NCBI GenBank assembly: GCA_963836405.1
Contig: CAWIJL010000019.1
Span: 200,958-264,957, forward strand
Direction of reading: 5' to 3'
Length of the DNA: 64,000 bases
DNA from: CAWIJJ01 sp963836405
GTDB lineage: Bacteria; Acidobacteriota; Terriglobia; Bryobacterales; Bryobacteraceae
The notes below the pieces were generated by a model that was not told the DNA's origin, searched no databases, and saw nothing but the letters and a program-made list of their open reading frames with translations. Positions 27,021-37,649 of the stretch are shown here, piece by piece. The first letter of the stretch is position 1, and each line of letters starts with the position of its first letter. Position numbers and translations under genes: made by a program.

Positions 27021-27082
27021 GGGCAAGGCCAGTATCGGTCCTCGCGGGCGGATTGCGCAACCATGCCCGGAGGGGGCGCATC

Positions 27083-27116
27083 TTAACAACAGGGCTGATT
27101 TCGCGTACACATACAA
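27083..27116 (+). promoter_or_regulatory. Promoter of the MBL-fold hydrolase gene, leaderless type
   Basis: TTAACA (27083-27088), a spacer of 17 bases and TACACA (27106-27111) are followed after 5 bases by the ATG at 27117. No Shine-Dalgarno sequence can fit, so translation from a leaderless mRNA is predicted. The arrangement parallels those before 15274, 28070 and 53130. Confidence 0.5.
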
Positions 27117-28046
27117 ATGAAGAGAAGAACGATCCTCGGCGGAGCCGGACTGGCGGGTGTCGCCGGGCTGGGAAGCTGGGCCTACCGCACCGCCCCCACC
27201 TTCTGGCAGCAATACAGTTCAGATTTGAAACGCGGCGTGCTTCCGGCCCCGCGCCGTCCCGATCCGAAATCGTGGGGCGACCGGGGCATTTACGCCGCAT
27301 GGCTGGGGCACAGCACCGTGCTGATGAAGATCGATGGTTTCACGCTGCTCACCGATCCGGTGCTGAGCGAGCGCGTGGGCATCAACCTGGGGCTGTTCAC
27401 GCTGGGCGTCAAGCGCATGGTGGCGCCCGCCCTGCGGCGTCCGGAACTGCCGAAGATCGACCTGGTGCTGCTCTCCCACGCCCATTTCGACCATTTCGAC
27501 CTGCCCACGCTGCGCCGGCTGGAAAGCCGGGGGACAGCCGTGATCACCGCCGCCCGTACGTCCGACCTGCTGCGTCCGGCGCGCTATCAAAGTGTGACGG
27601 AACTCGGCTGGGGGCAGCGCACGCAGGCGGGACCTATCGAGATTCGCGCGTTCGAGGTGAATCATTGGGGCGCCCGAGTGCGCAGCGACACTTACCGGGG
27701 ATATAACGGATACACGATCGCGTCGGGTCGGTACCGGATCCTGTTCGGCGGCGACACGGCCGTCACCACAGGCTTCCGCGCCGTGCGCACTTCGCGGCCT
27801 TTCGACCTGGCGATGATGCCGGTAGGCGCCTATAATCCCTGGATTCATTACCACTGCACGCCCGAGCAGGCCTGGCAGATGGCGGGCGATGCCGGCGCCG
27901 AGTTCTTCTTCCCGTTGCACCACCAGACGTTCCGGCTCAGCCGGGAACCGTTCCGGGAGCCGATCGAGCGCGTATACGGCGCCGCCGGCAATCGTCCGGA
28001 CAGGGTGGCGGTGAGCGAAATCGGCCAGCACGTTCACATCGCGTAG
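27117..28046 (+). CDS. Tat-exported metallo-beta-lactamase-fold hydrolase (NAPE-PLD/UlaG-like)
   Basis: The N-terminus MKRRTILGGAGLAGVAG is a twin-arginine-type signal. The enzyme domain has LGHSTVLMKIDG, the zinc motif SHAHFDH (about 119-125), the later FGGDTA and a C-terminal LHHQTF histidine. This is the arrangement of the UlaG/N-acylphosphatidylethanolamine phospholipase D-like branch of the MBL superfamily. Predicted role is periplasmic hydrolysis of a phosphodiester or phospholipid-like substrate. It is monocistronic or followed by the amidohydrolase 24 bases downstream, which has its own promoter-like sequence. Confidence 0.87.
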   Translation: MKRRTILGGAGLAGVAGLGSWAYRTAPTFWQQYSSDLKRGVLPAPRRPDPKSWGDRGIYAAWLGHSTVLMKIDGFTLLTDPVLSERVGINLGLFTLGVKRMVAPALRRPELPKIDLVLLSHAHFDHFDLPTLRRLESRGTAVITAARTSDLLRPARYQSVTELGWGQRTQAGPIEIRAFEVNHWGARVRSDTYRGYNGYTIASGRYRILFGGDTAVTTGFRAVRTSRPFDLAMMPVGAYNPWIHYHCTPEQAWQMAGDAGAEFFFPLHHQTFRLSREPFREPIERVYGAAGNRPDRVAVSEIGQHVHIA

Positions 28047-28057
28047 GCGCGGCGCAG

Positions 28058-28069
28058 TATGCTGGTCGA
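28058..28069 (+). promoter_or_regulatory. Leaderless-type -10 element before the amidohydrolase
   Basis: TATGCT (28058-28063) ends 6 bases before the ATG at 28070. A TTCACA (28033-28038) lies 19 bases upstream and could act as a poor -35. No ribosome binding site is present between them and the start. Confidence 0.4.
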
Positions 28070-29798
<1,729 letters not shown>

Positions 29799-29853
29799 AG
29801 GATGCTGTTTTTGCGCGGCTGCGACGAGTCGCAGAGCCGCCGGCCGGGGCGGG

Positions 29854-30309
29854 TTATGGCTTGATGGCGAAGCTGACGCCGTGCCGTTCGAAACCGAGCG
29901 CTTCGTAGAAGGCGTGCGCCTCGCGGCGGCGCTCGTTGCTCGAGAGCGCCAGTTTATAGCACCCGGCGCGGCGGCACTCGCCGCGGGCGTGCTCCATCAT
30001 GGCCCGGCCGATGCCCCGCCCCTGAAATTCGGGCAGCACCCCGACATTTTCCGCGATGCCGGCCCGCAGCCCGCGCTTGGCGAGGCTGTCGAGAATCAGC
30101 AGGGCATAAGTGCCCGCAATCCTGCCGGCGGTCTCGGCCACGAACAGCCGGTAGGAGGGATAAGCCCGGAAGCGCGCATAGTGCTCCCGCGCCTCATCCG
30201 CGGTAAAACCGGCGGCGTCTTCGAGACCGGAGCGCCGATACACTTCGAGCACGCCCGCCAAGTCCGGATCGCCGGCTGGACGGATGGTCACCTGGTCCAT
30301 ACCCTCCAT
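29854..30309 (-). CDS. GNAT-family N-acetyltransferase
   Basis: The 151-residue protein has the GNAT acetyl-CoA motif A (ENVGVLPEFQGRGIGRAMMEH) and motif B (YKLALSSNERRREAHAFYEALGFERHG). The start may be 30309 (MEGMDQV) or the Met three codons later. It transfers an acetyl group from acetyl-CoA to an amine of an unknown small molecule or protein. It is convergent with the broken amidohydrolase and followed upstream by a small Cys-rich gene on the same strand 18 bases away, so the two may share a transcript. Confidence 0.9.
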   Translation of the reverse strand: MEGMDQVTIRPAGDPDLAGVLEVYRRSGLEDAAGFTADEAREHYARFRAYPSYRLFVAETAGRIAGTYALLILDSLAKRGLRAGIAENVGVLPEFQGRGIGRAMMEHARGECRRAGCYKLALSSNERRREAHAFYEALGFERHGVSFAIKP

Positions 30310-30327
30310 TATTGGGCCAGGAAAGAC

Positions 30328-30498
30328 TTAGGCCGCTTTGACGACTGCCGGACGAAAATCGTCACACGGGCAAAACTCGCGGTTCGGAGGGTATCCGATG
30401 GCCGCCAGGCAAGGCCGTGTGCCGGTAGTTCCGTGCTCGGATTCCAGATGGCCGCACTGAGCGCACTTGGGACGGGGCTCCGCCTTTGCGGAGCGCAT
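30328..30498 (-). CDS. Small Cys/His-rich probable zinc-binding protein
   Basis: Read from ATG 30498, 56 codons encode a charged start followed by CAQCGH (CxxCxH), a His about 6 residues later, a Cys in RPC, then CPCDDF near the C-terminus. The arrangement of at least five Cys and two His within 40 residues suggests one or two bound zinc ions, similar to short treble-clef or ribbon modules. The frame is open to an upstream ATG at 30627, but that part overlaps the divergent gene and lacks coding character. No Shine-Dalgarno is obvious. Function unknown. Confidence 0.6.
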   Translation of the reverse strand: MRSAKAEPRPKCAQCGHLESEHGTTGTRPCLAAIGYPPNREFCPCDDFRPAVVKAA

Positions 30499-30602
30499 GA
30501 TTGGTGATGCCACGACTATTATGACTCTATTTTGTAAGACGGCGTGTAACATCACCCGGTTCCAATCCGCCTTTTGGCATATACTGATACGGGAGTAATG
30601 GG

Positions 30603-31616
30603 ATGCAATTTGGCCAGGGAAAGCCACCGGTGGGAGTTATCTTCGATTCCGATTTAGGGAACGGAATCGACGACCTCCTCACGCTGGCGGTTTTGTACGG
30701 TATCTCCGGAAAAGGGGAATCCCGAGTCGTCGGCGTCTCCGTATCCAAACCGAATCTCAAAGCGGCGGCAATGTGCGACGCCCTGGTCCGATTCTTCTCC
30801 GCGGAAACCGGTACGTTTCAGCCGGCTGCGTTCGGGGGCGGGGGCAGCCTTCCGGTCGGCCTGACTCAGAAGGGCAAGAACCCGGAGGAAACTCCGCTGA
30901 TGAAGGCGGTGCTTCGCGAAACGGCCGAAGGAAAACCCGCTTTCCAGCACACGATCCACGAGATGAACGACACCGCCGATCCATTGGCAGTGATTCGCAA
31001 CTCGCTGTCGGCGCAGTTCCCGCAGAATGCGATCGTGGTGCTCGGCGGCCCCGCCACCAATCTGGCCGGTGTACTGGCGCTGCCGCCGTCCAAAGCCCTG
31101 ATCGAGAACAAGGAAAAGCTGCTGGTGGCGGCCGTGGGCGCCTATGCGGATGGCCCGCCCGATCCGGCAATTGCGGCCGACCTTCCGGCGGCGCGCAAGG
31201 TTTTCGCCGAGTGGCCCGGGCCTGTGCTTGCCGTTGGATCCGAAGTGGGAGCGGCCCTCCCGTTCCCCGGGGCGAGCCTGGAAACGGAGGCTTTTGCGTG
31301 GGCGCCCTCCCACCCTTTGGTAGAGGCGTACAAGGCTTACCGGCAAATGCCGTACGACGCTCCTGCCGCGGGACCGGCGGGGATTCTCCAGGCCATTCGC
31401 CCTCAAGAGAACTACTTCAAGCTCTCCGAGCCGGGAACCATTTCCGTTCTCGACGACGGCCGCACGCGTTTTACACCCGGAGCCGGTGGCAAGCACCAGT
31501 ACCTGGTGGTAGATCCTGCGCAAAAGGAGCGGGTTCTGCAGGCTTACGTGGAATTGGCCAGCGCCAAACCGGTCCCGCGTGCGACCCGCTTTCGCCCGGG
31601 GCAGAAAAAGAAGTAG
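30603..31616 (+). CDS. Inosine/uridine-preferring nucleoside hydrolase-like protein
   Basis: The 337-residue protein starts after GGGAG and carries the IUNH calcium/ribose-binding motif in the form DSDLGNGIDD (about residues 15-24), a central VVLGGPATNLAG stretch matching the family GPLTNLA motif, and a late HPLVEAY. No signal peptide is visible. Classical members split nucleosides into base and ribose. The two downstream genes begin 1 base after its stop and then overlap, so it leads an operon with two exported proteins, an unusual context for a salvage enzyme. A TATACT (30580-30585) could be its -10. Confidence 0.82.
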   Translation: MQFGQGKPPVGVIFDSDLGNGIDDLLTLAVLYGISGKGESRVVGVSVSKPNLKAAAMCDALVRFFSAETGTFQPAAFGGGGSLPVGLTQKGKNPEETPLMKAVLRETAEGKPAFQHTIHEMNDTADPLAVIRNSLSAQFPQNAIVVLGGPATNLAGVLALPPSKALIENKEKLLVAAVGAYADGPPDPAIAADLPAARKVFAEWPGPVLAVGSEVGAALPFPGASLETEAFAWAPSHPLVEAYKAYRQMPYDAPAAGPAGILQAIRPQENYFKLSEPGTISVLDDGRTRFTPGAGGKHQYLVVDPAQKERVLQAYVELASAKPVPRATRFRPGQKKK

Positions 31617-31617
31617 A

Positions 31618-33906
31618 ATGTCAGAAACACTCATGAACTGGGTACGCGCTTGCATTGCTGTCGCTCTTGGCGGATTTCTTCTGCCGTCCTCTCACGCGCA
31701 AACCTTTGAAAAGACGGTTGCGCCGGTTCTCACCAAAACTTGTACGCCTTGCCACAATCAGACGCTCGCGTCGGGCGGAATGAACATCGAGGGCTTTGCC
31801 AAAGCGGCCTCGGTGCAGCAGGACCGCGCCGGATGGCAGCGCATTGTGGACAAAGTCCGGTCGGGTGAAATGCCGCCCAAAGGCGTGCCGCGCCCGCCGC
31901 AACTGGACGAAGTGGTCCAATTTGTCCAGGCGGAGTTCGATAAGGCAGACCGCAACACCAAGCCCGACCCCGGCCGCGTGACCGCGCGGCGCCTGAACCG
32001 CGCCGAGTACACGAACACCATCCGCGACCTTCTGGGCGTGGAATTCCGCGCCGAAAAGAACTTTCCCACCGACGACCTGGGCAATGGTTTCGACAACATC
32101 GGCGAGGTCCTTACGGTGTCGCCCGTGCTGATGGAACGGTACATGACGGCGGCCTCCAAGATCTCGACGCGCGCTCTGGGCCTCGAAAAGCTGCCCAAAA
32201 AGCCGCTGGAACTGGAACTCGCGTTCAAGGATCGCCGGGTGCGCCGCATCGATCCGAGCACCATCGAGGGCACCGGCCGTATCGAGTTCGACGGGGAGTA
32301 TGTGGTCCGGTTCGGGCTGCCCGGCGAGCGCGGTCCCGAGGCCAAGCCGGTGACGCTGGCTTTCTGGGTGGATGGCAAGCAGGTTCAGACCCTGACGGTG
32401 GAAACGAAGCCGTCGGGCCTGGTCTACTTCGACCCGTACTCGGAAGAGCAGATCAAGGTGGTTCTCACCGAAGGGGAGCACACCTTCCGCGCGGGCTTTC
32501 TCAACGACGATTTCGTCGCCAACCTGACGCAGAAGGAACGCTACGACCGCAAGAAGAACAAGTTCGTCGATTCGATCCGGTTCATCGGCCCCTACCCGCT
32601 GCCGGAAGAGAAGCCCAGCCGGAAAGCGATTCTGATCTGCGACCCGAACACCGGCGCAGCCTGTATCGACAAGATTCTGGGCACGCTGGCGCACCGGGCT
32701 TATCGCCGCCCGGCTACCAAAGCCGAGGTGGCCTCCCTGGCGAGGTTCGTAGCCGAAGCAAGAGCCGAGGGGCAGAACGCCGAACAGGGGCTCCAACTGG
32801 CGATTCAGGCGATGCTGGTTTCGCCGAATTTCCTGTTCCGCATCGAACGCGACCCGGCGGGCGAACCCGGCAAAGCCCACGCGATCAGCGACGTGGAACT
32901 GGCCTCCCGCCTCAGCTACTTCCTGTGGAGCTCGATGCCGGACGAGGAACTGCTGTCGCTCGGCGAAGCCGGAAAACTGCACACCCCCGCGGTTCTCGAC
33001 GCTCAGGTCAAGCGCCTGCTGGCGGATGAGCGCTCGCAGGCGATTTCCGATAATTTTGCCGGACAGTGGCTGGAATTGCGAAACCTGGACGTGGTCAAGC
33101 CGGATCCGCAGAAGTTTCCCGAGTTCACGCCCGATCTGCGCGAAGCCATGAAGACCGAAACGCGGATGTTCTTCGACGCCATCCTGCGCGACAACCGCCC
33201 GCTGGCCGATTTTCTGGACGCGCGCTACACCTTCCTCAACGAGAAACTGGCGAGTTTCTACGGCATTTCCGACGTGAAGGGGCCCGAGTTCCGGCGCGTG
33301 GATCTGACCACCGACGAGCGCGGCGGCATCCTCACGCAGGCCAGCGTGCTTACGGTTTCGAGCTATCCGACGCGGACGTCGGTGGTGATTCGCGGCAAGT
33401 ACATTTTGAATAACATCATGGGCAGCCCGCCGCCCCCGCCGCCGCCGGACGTTCCGGCGCTCGATGAATCCGCGGTGGGCACGGCCGCATCATTGAGGCA
33501 GCAGATGGAGAAGCACCGTTCGGACCCGGTGTGCGCTTCCTGCCACAACAAGACGGACCCGCTGGGATTCGGCCTGGAAAACTACGACGGCATCGGCAAG
33601 TGGCGCACCATGGACGGCAAGTTTCCGGTGGATTCCACCGGCAGCCTGCCCAACGGAAAGTCCTTTTCCACACCGGCCGAAATGCGTACCGTATTGAAGA
33701 GCCAGTTGCCCGAATTCGCGCGTTGCATGACCGAGAAGATGTTGACATACTCGATGGGCAGAGGGCTGGGGCCGTACGACCGGCGCACCATCGATGAGAT
33801 TACCCGTCACTGGGGCGAAGCCGGGTACCCGTTCCAATCGTTGATTTTTGAAGTCGTCCACAGCTATCCATTCCAGGCGAGGAGAGGGGAGGTCGCGCAG
33901 AAATGA
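31618..33906 (+). CDS. DUF1592/DUF1588/DUF1585-type exported protein with two CxxCH motifs
   Basis: From ATG 31618 there is a signal peptide (about residues 7-28), then a cytochrome c-like CTPCH (42-46). The multidomain core of this planctomycete/acidobacterial family follows: RLNRAEYTNTIRDLLG (DUF1587), AHRAYRRPATKAEV (DUF1595), SRLSYFLWSSMPDEEL (DUF1592), then PPPPPPPDVP and CASCHNKTDPLGFGLENYDG (DUF1588, second CxxCH), and a C-terminal DUF1585. Covalent haem binding is likely at both sites. It overlaps the next gene by 4 bases (ATGA). Length (762 residues) is typical. Biological role of the family is not established; secreted redox function is inferred. Confidence 0.9.
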   Translation: MSETLMNWVRACIAVALGGFLLPSSHAQTFEKTVAPVLTKTCTPCHNQTLASGGMNIEGFAKAASVQQDRAGWQRIVDKVRSGEMPPKGVPRPPQLDEVVQFVQAEFDKADRNTKPDPGRVTARRLNRAEYTNTIRDLLGVEFRAEKNFPTDDLGNGFDNIGEVLTVSPVLMERYMTAASKISTRALGLEKLPKKPLELELAFKDRRVRRIDPSTIEGTGRIEFDGEYVVRFGLPGERGPEAKPVTLAFWVDGKQVQTLTVETKPSGLVYFDPYSEEQIKVVLTEGEHTFRAGFLNDDFVANLTQKERYDRKKNKFVDSIRFIGPYPLPEEKPSRKAILICDPNTGAACIDKILGTLAHRAYRRPATKAEVASLARFVAEARAEGQNAEQGLQLAIQAMLVSPNFLFRIERDPAGEPGKAHAISDVELASRLSYFLWSSMPDEELLSLGEAGKLHTPAVLDAQVKRLLADERSQAISDNFAGQWLELRNLDVVKPDPQKFPEFTPDLREAMKTETRMFFDAILRDNRPLADFLDARYTFLNEKLASFYGISDVKGPEFRRVDLTTDERGGILTQASVLTVSSYPTRTSVVIRGKYILNNIMGSPPPPPPPDVPALDESAVGTAASLRQQMEKHRSDPVCASCHNKTDPLGFGLENYDGIGKWRTMDGKFPVDSTGSLPNGKSFSTPAEMRTVLKSQLPEFARCMTEKMLTYSMGRGLGPYDRRTIDEITRHWGEAGYPFQSLIFEVVHSYPFQARRGEVAQK

Positions 33907-35246
33907 TCACGAAGAAGGCGCTGCCGAGACGTTCGTTTTTAAAGGGGATGGGCACGGCAGTCGCGCTCCCGTTCCTGGATGCCATGGTCCCGGCCTTTGC
34001 CCGCGCCGCGGCCACCAAGCCGCCGCGCCGGATGGCTTTTGTCTACGTGCCGAACGGCATCGACGTCAAGAACTGGAACCCCGAGTATGAAGGCCCGTTC
34101 CAGGAACTGCCGCGCATCCTCAAACCGCTCGACCCGTTCAAGAGCGACATGACGATGCTGAGCAACCTGACGCACAACACCGGGCGCGCGCTGCTCGACG
34201 GCGCGGGCGACCACGGCCGGTGCTGCGGCTCCTACCTGACCGGCGTTCAGGTAAAGAAATCGACCACCGATATCCGCTCCGGCGTCTCCATGGACCAGCT
34301 CATTGCGCGCGAAGTGGGCCAGGCGACGCGGTTCCCCTCGCTCGAACTGGGCCTCGAAGATTCGCGCCAGGCGGGTGACTGCGACTCGGGCTACTCGTGC
34401 GCCTACACCAACAACCTGGCGTGGCGGAGCGAGACGCAGCCGCTGCCGCCGACGCTCGACCCGCGCGTTCTGTTCGAGCGCCTCTTCGGCGACGGCGTCG
34501 TGCTCAGCCCCGAAGCCAAGGCGCGGCAGGCGAAGTTCCGCCGCAGCATCCTCGATTTCGTTACCGAGGACACGCAGCGGCTTTCAAACGGCCTCGGACC
34601 CACGGATCGCCGCAAACTGGACGAGTACCTGAGCTCGATCCGGGAAGTGGAACTACAGCTCGAGAAGGCCGAAAACGACAACACGCAGATCGACCCCAAG
34701 ATGGACAAGCCCTACGGCGTGCCGGCCGACTTCGCGGAGCACTTCAAGCTCATGTCCGACATGGCCACCATCGCTTTCCAGGCCGACTTGACGCGCGTGA
34801 TGACGTTCCTGGTTACCCGCGAAGGCACCTCGCGCGCCTACCGGGAGATCGGCATCTCGGACGGGCATCATCCGCTGACGCACCATCAGGGCCGCGTGGA
34901 CTACATGGAAAAGGTGGTGCAGATCAACGAGTACCACGTGCGGCAGTTCGCTTCCTGGATGGAGAAGATGAAGTCTCTCAAGGAAGCCGACGGCTCGTCG
35001 CTGCTGGACAACTCGATGATCGTATACGGCGCCGGGCTGTGCGACGGCAACCGGCACACGCACGAAAATCTTCCGACACTGGTGGTGGGCAAAGCGGGCG
35101 GAGCGATCAAGACCGGCCGCCGCGTCATGTACCGCCGCGAAACGCCGATGTGCAATCTCTTCCTCACCATGATGGACATCATGGGCGTGCACATGGAGAA
35201 CTTCGGCGATTCGACCGGCAACCTGGTCGGCCTGGATCTCTCGTAA
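33903..35246 (+). CDS. DUF1552 Tat-exported protein
   Basis: The 447-residue protein begins with a twin-arginine signal (LPRRSFLKGMGTAVALP). The mature domain matches DUF1552: RMAFVYVPNGIDVKNWNP, MTMLSNLTH, GDHGRCCGSYLTG, SGVSMDQLIA, and a C-terminal MIVYGAGLCDGNRHTHENLP. That last region resembles the alkaline-phosphatase/sulfatase-related DUF1501 proteins. It is almost always encoded directly after a DUF1592 gene, as here, where start and stop overlap. Probably the periplasmic partner of the haem protein. Enzymatic activity unknown. Confidence 0.9.
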   Translation: MITKKALPRRSFLKGMGTAVALPFLDAMVPAFARAAATKPPRRMAFVYVPNGIDVKNWNPEYEGPFQELPRILKPLDPFKSDMTMLSNLTHNTGRALLDGAGDHGRCCGSYLTGVQVKKSTTDIRSGVSMDQLIAREVGQATRFPSLELGLEDSRQAGDCDSGYSCAYTNNLAWRSETQPLPPTLDPRVLFERLFGDGVVLSPEAKARQAKFRRSILDFVTEDTQRLSNGLGPTDRRKLDEYLSSIREVELQLEKAENDNTQIDPKMDKPYGVPADFAEHFKLMSDMATIAFQADLTRVMTFLVTREGTSRAYREIGISDGHHPLTHHQGRVDYMEKVVQINEYHVRQFASWMEKMKSLKEADGSSLLDNSMIVYGAGLCDGNRHTHENLPTLVVGKAGGAIKTGRRVMYRRETPMCNLFLTMMDIMGVHMENFGDSTGNLVGLDLS

Positions 35247-35247
35247 G

Positions 35248-36324
35248 CTAACCCGGAGACTGCGCGTGCAGGCGAATCCGGCGCAAGCCTTCCGCGAACA
35301 TCTCGTGGTCTACGCCCATTCCGATGCGGAAGTGCCCGGGCATTTCGAAGAAGCGGCCCGGCACGGCCGATGTGTCGTAGCGGTCGCGCAATCCCGCAAG
35401 AAAACCGTCCGAATCTCCGGAGGCGACGCGTAGAAAACAGGTGGTGCCCCATTCCGTGGGGACCGCCTGGAGGCCCGGCGCCGTGGGGAGGAATTCCCGA
35501 AGCGCCGCCCGGTCCCGCTCGACGACGCGCCGGGCGCGGTCGCGCAGCTGGTGCAGGTGCTCGAAAGCCGCGACGCTGAGCAGTTCGCCGATGTGCACCG
35601 GAACCGAGCCGTAGATGTCGTTCAGGCGCCGCATCTTCCAGGCAAGTTCCGGCCGCGCCAGGATCCAGCCGCAGCGCAGCCCGCTCACGCCGTAAATCTT
35701 GGTGAGGCTGCTGGTAACCAAAAACTGAGGGCCAAGGTGAAAGGCGGAGCGCGGCGTTTCGCCATAGACCGCGTCCAGATAGACCTCGTCCACGAGCACA
35801 AAAGCTCCCGCCTCAGCGGCAATTTCCCCGATCTCGCGCAGCACCGCTTCGGGGGTTAACACACTGGACGGATTGTGCAGGTTGGTAAGGACGATGAGGC
35901 GCGTGCGCGGGGTGAGGACGCGGCGTATATCGGCCGGATCGATAGCCCAGCCGTTCTCCTCGCGGCGGGGAAAACGCGCGACTTCCGCTTCCAGGTACAG
36001 GGCGGTGTCCAGGACGGGTCCGTAGACCGGATGTTCGATCAGCACGCGGTCGCCCGGCTCGAGCAGGGCGGCCATGGCGAGGTGATTGGCCATGGAGGTG
36101 CCCGCTGCCTCGACGACGCAATCCGGCTCAATGCCCTGACGTCGGGCAATGGCGCACTCGAGCGGACGGTAGCCGTAGCTGTTTTCGCCGTGCATCTGGA
36201 GGCTGCTGGGATCGAACGGCAGATCGCTCAACGGGAATCCGGCCACTCCGCTGGTGGCGAGGTTATAGCGAGCGCCGCTGGCGGTCTTGGCCCAGTGCAT
36301 GTAGTCGGATTGTTTGTGTCTCAT
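35248..36324 (-). CDS. PLP-dependent class I/II aminotransferase
   Basis: From ATG 36324 the 358-residue enzyme has the fold type I pattern: EAAGTSMANHLAM (cofactor loop), TNLHNPSSVL (Asn binding pyridine ring), DEVYLD (Asp for ring nitrogen), SSLTKIYGVSGLRCGW with the Schiff-base lysine (about 209) and a late GHFRIGMG arginine. The specific substrate cannot be read from sequence. The start overlaps the stop of the APC permease by 4 bases, so transport and transamination of an amino acid are probably linked. It is convergent with the DUF1552 gene, with a single base between stop codons. Confidence 0.9.
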   Translation of the reverse strand: MRHKQSDYMHWAKTASGARYNLATSGVAGFPLSDLPFDPSSLQMHGENSYGYRPLECAIARRQGIEPDCVVEAAGTSMANHLAMAALLEPGDRVLIEHPVYGPVLDTALYLEAEVARFPRREENGWAIDPADIRRVLTPRTRLIVLTNLHNPSSVLTPEAVLREIGEIAAEAGAFVLVDEVYLDAVYGETPRSAFHLGPQFLVTSSLTKIYGVSGLRCGWILARPELAWKMRRLNDIYGSVPVHIGELLSVAAFEHLHQLRDRARRVVERDRAALREFLPTAPGLQAVPTEWGTTCFLRVASGDSDGFLAGLRDRYDTSAVPGRFFEMPGHFRIGMGVDHEMFAEGLRRIRLHAQSPG

Positions 36325-37637
36325 GGGCGGGCGCGGCTGCGGCTCCAATACCAATATACGGGCATCCCCGCGATGAGGATCAGCAGGGCGGCAGCGGCGT
36401 TGCGGGGATCGACCGCGATGGCGCCGGCGACGATGGAGACGCACGCGAAAATGAACAGGCCGGTTGTCCAGGGGTGGCCGGGGGTGCGGTAGGCGACCTC
36501 CGCCGCCGGGTTGCGGCGCCGCAGCACGAACAGTGCGGCCGCGGTGAGGGCAAAGGCGATGAAATCCACGGTGACTTCGAAGTTGAGGATCTCGCCGTAT
36601 TTGCCCGAGAAAGCGATGACCGTGGCGGCGATGCCCTGAAGCACAATGGCGGTGACGGGGGCGCCGGTGCGCGGCCAGAGGCGGCCCACGCTTGCAAAGA
36701 ACAGGCCGTCGCGCGCCATGGCATGGTACACGCGCGGCGCGGTGAGCATGCTCTGGCTTAAGAAACCGAGAGTGGAGACGGCGATGGCGACAGCGATCCA
36801 GCGAGCGCCGGGCTCGCCGAAGGCTTTGCGCATGACTTCGGAGGCGGGAGTCGAGGTGGCATCGAGGCCTTCGGCTCCGAGCACGCGGAGGCAGACGAAA
36901 TTGACGGCGAGATAGAGAACCACGACGGCGGTGACGCCGGCCACGAGGCCTCGCGAGAGGTCGCGGCGCGGGTCGCGCATTTCGCCGCCGATGAAGGTGG
37001 CGGTCTGCCAGCCGCCGTAGGCGAAGGCGACAGGAACGCCCGCGGCCGCAAATGCCCCGAGGAGTCCCAGGCCAGGCGGACGGTCCAGCACGGGGCTGGC
37101 GACGAAAGCGCCGCCGCCGAAGCCGAGGCCGAGCACCACCAGGGCGGAGATGGCCGCTACCTTGAGAATCATGAGGACATTTTGGAGGTTGCTGCCGGCG
37201 CGGGCGCCGAAGCAGTTCACCGCGGTTAGGAGCAGCAGGACGCCGCCGGCAATTGCGCTATCGCTCCAGGAAACTCCAGCGAGGCGGCGGAAGTAGCTGG
37301 CGAAAGTGACGGCGACGGCCGCCATGCCGCCGGTTTGCGTTACCAGAAGCAGCACCCAGCCGTAAAGGAAGGCGACGGAGGGGTGCCAGGCGTCGCGAAG
37401 ATACAGATACTGCCCGCCGGCTCCGGGGAGCCGGGCGGCGAGCTCAGCCCAGATGAAGGCTCCGGTGAGAGCGATGAAACCTCCCAACGCCCAGGCGGCC
37501 ATTATCAGGGCCGGCGTGTGTACGCGGTGGGCGACTTCGGAGGGGTTGGCGAAGATCCCGGCGCCGACGATGCCGCCCATCACGATCAGGGTGGCGTCGG
37601 CCAGGCCGAGTTGGCGGCGCAGTTTCGGAGCGGACAA
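36321..37637 (-). CDS. APC-superfamily amino acid permease
   Basis: The 438-residue protein has about twelve membrane helices with the APC start LGLADATLIVMGGIVGAGIF (broken helix 1 with GxG motif) and the helix 6 motif FAYGGWQTA. This is the LAT/APC type of amino acid-cation symporter or exchanger. It is translationally coupled to the aminotransferase downstream. An ankyrin gene lies 12 bases upstream in the same direction. Confidence 0.9.
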   Translation of the reverse strand: MSAPKLRRQLGLADATLIVMGGIVGAGIFANPSEVAHRVHTPALIMAAWALGGFIALTGAFIWAELAARLPGAGGQYLYLRDAWHPSVAFLYGWVLLLVTQTGGMAAVAVTFASYFRRLAGVSWSDSAIAGGVLLLLTAVNCFGARAGSNLQNVLMILKVAAISALVVLGLGFGGGAFVASPVLDRPPGLGLLGAFAAAGVPVAFAYGGWQTATFIGGEMRDPRRDLSRGLVAGVTAVVVLYLAVNFVCLRVLGAEGLDATSTPASEVMRKAFGEPGARWIAVAIAVSTLGFLSQSMLTAPRVYHAMARDGLFFASVGRLWPRTGAPVTAIVLQGIAATVIAFSGKYGEILNFEVTVDFIAFALTAAALFVLRRRNPAAEVAYRTPGHPWTTGLFIFACVSIVAGAIAVDPRNAAAALLILIAGMPVYWYWSRSRARP

Positions 37638-37649
37638 GTGAGTAGGCTA

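Noticed and set aside
33425..33455. GC-rich CCGCCCCCG tract
   Set aside because: It encodes the poly-proline linker of the DUF1592-type protein; not a repeat element.
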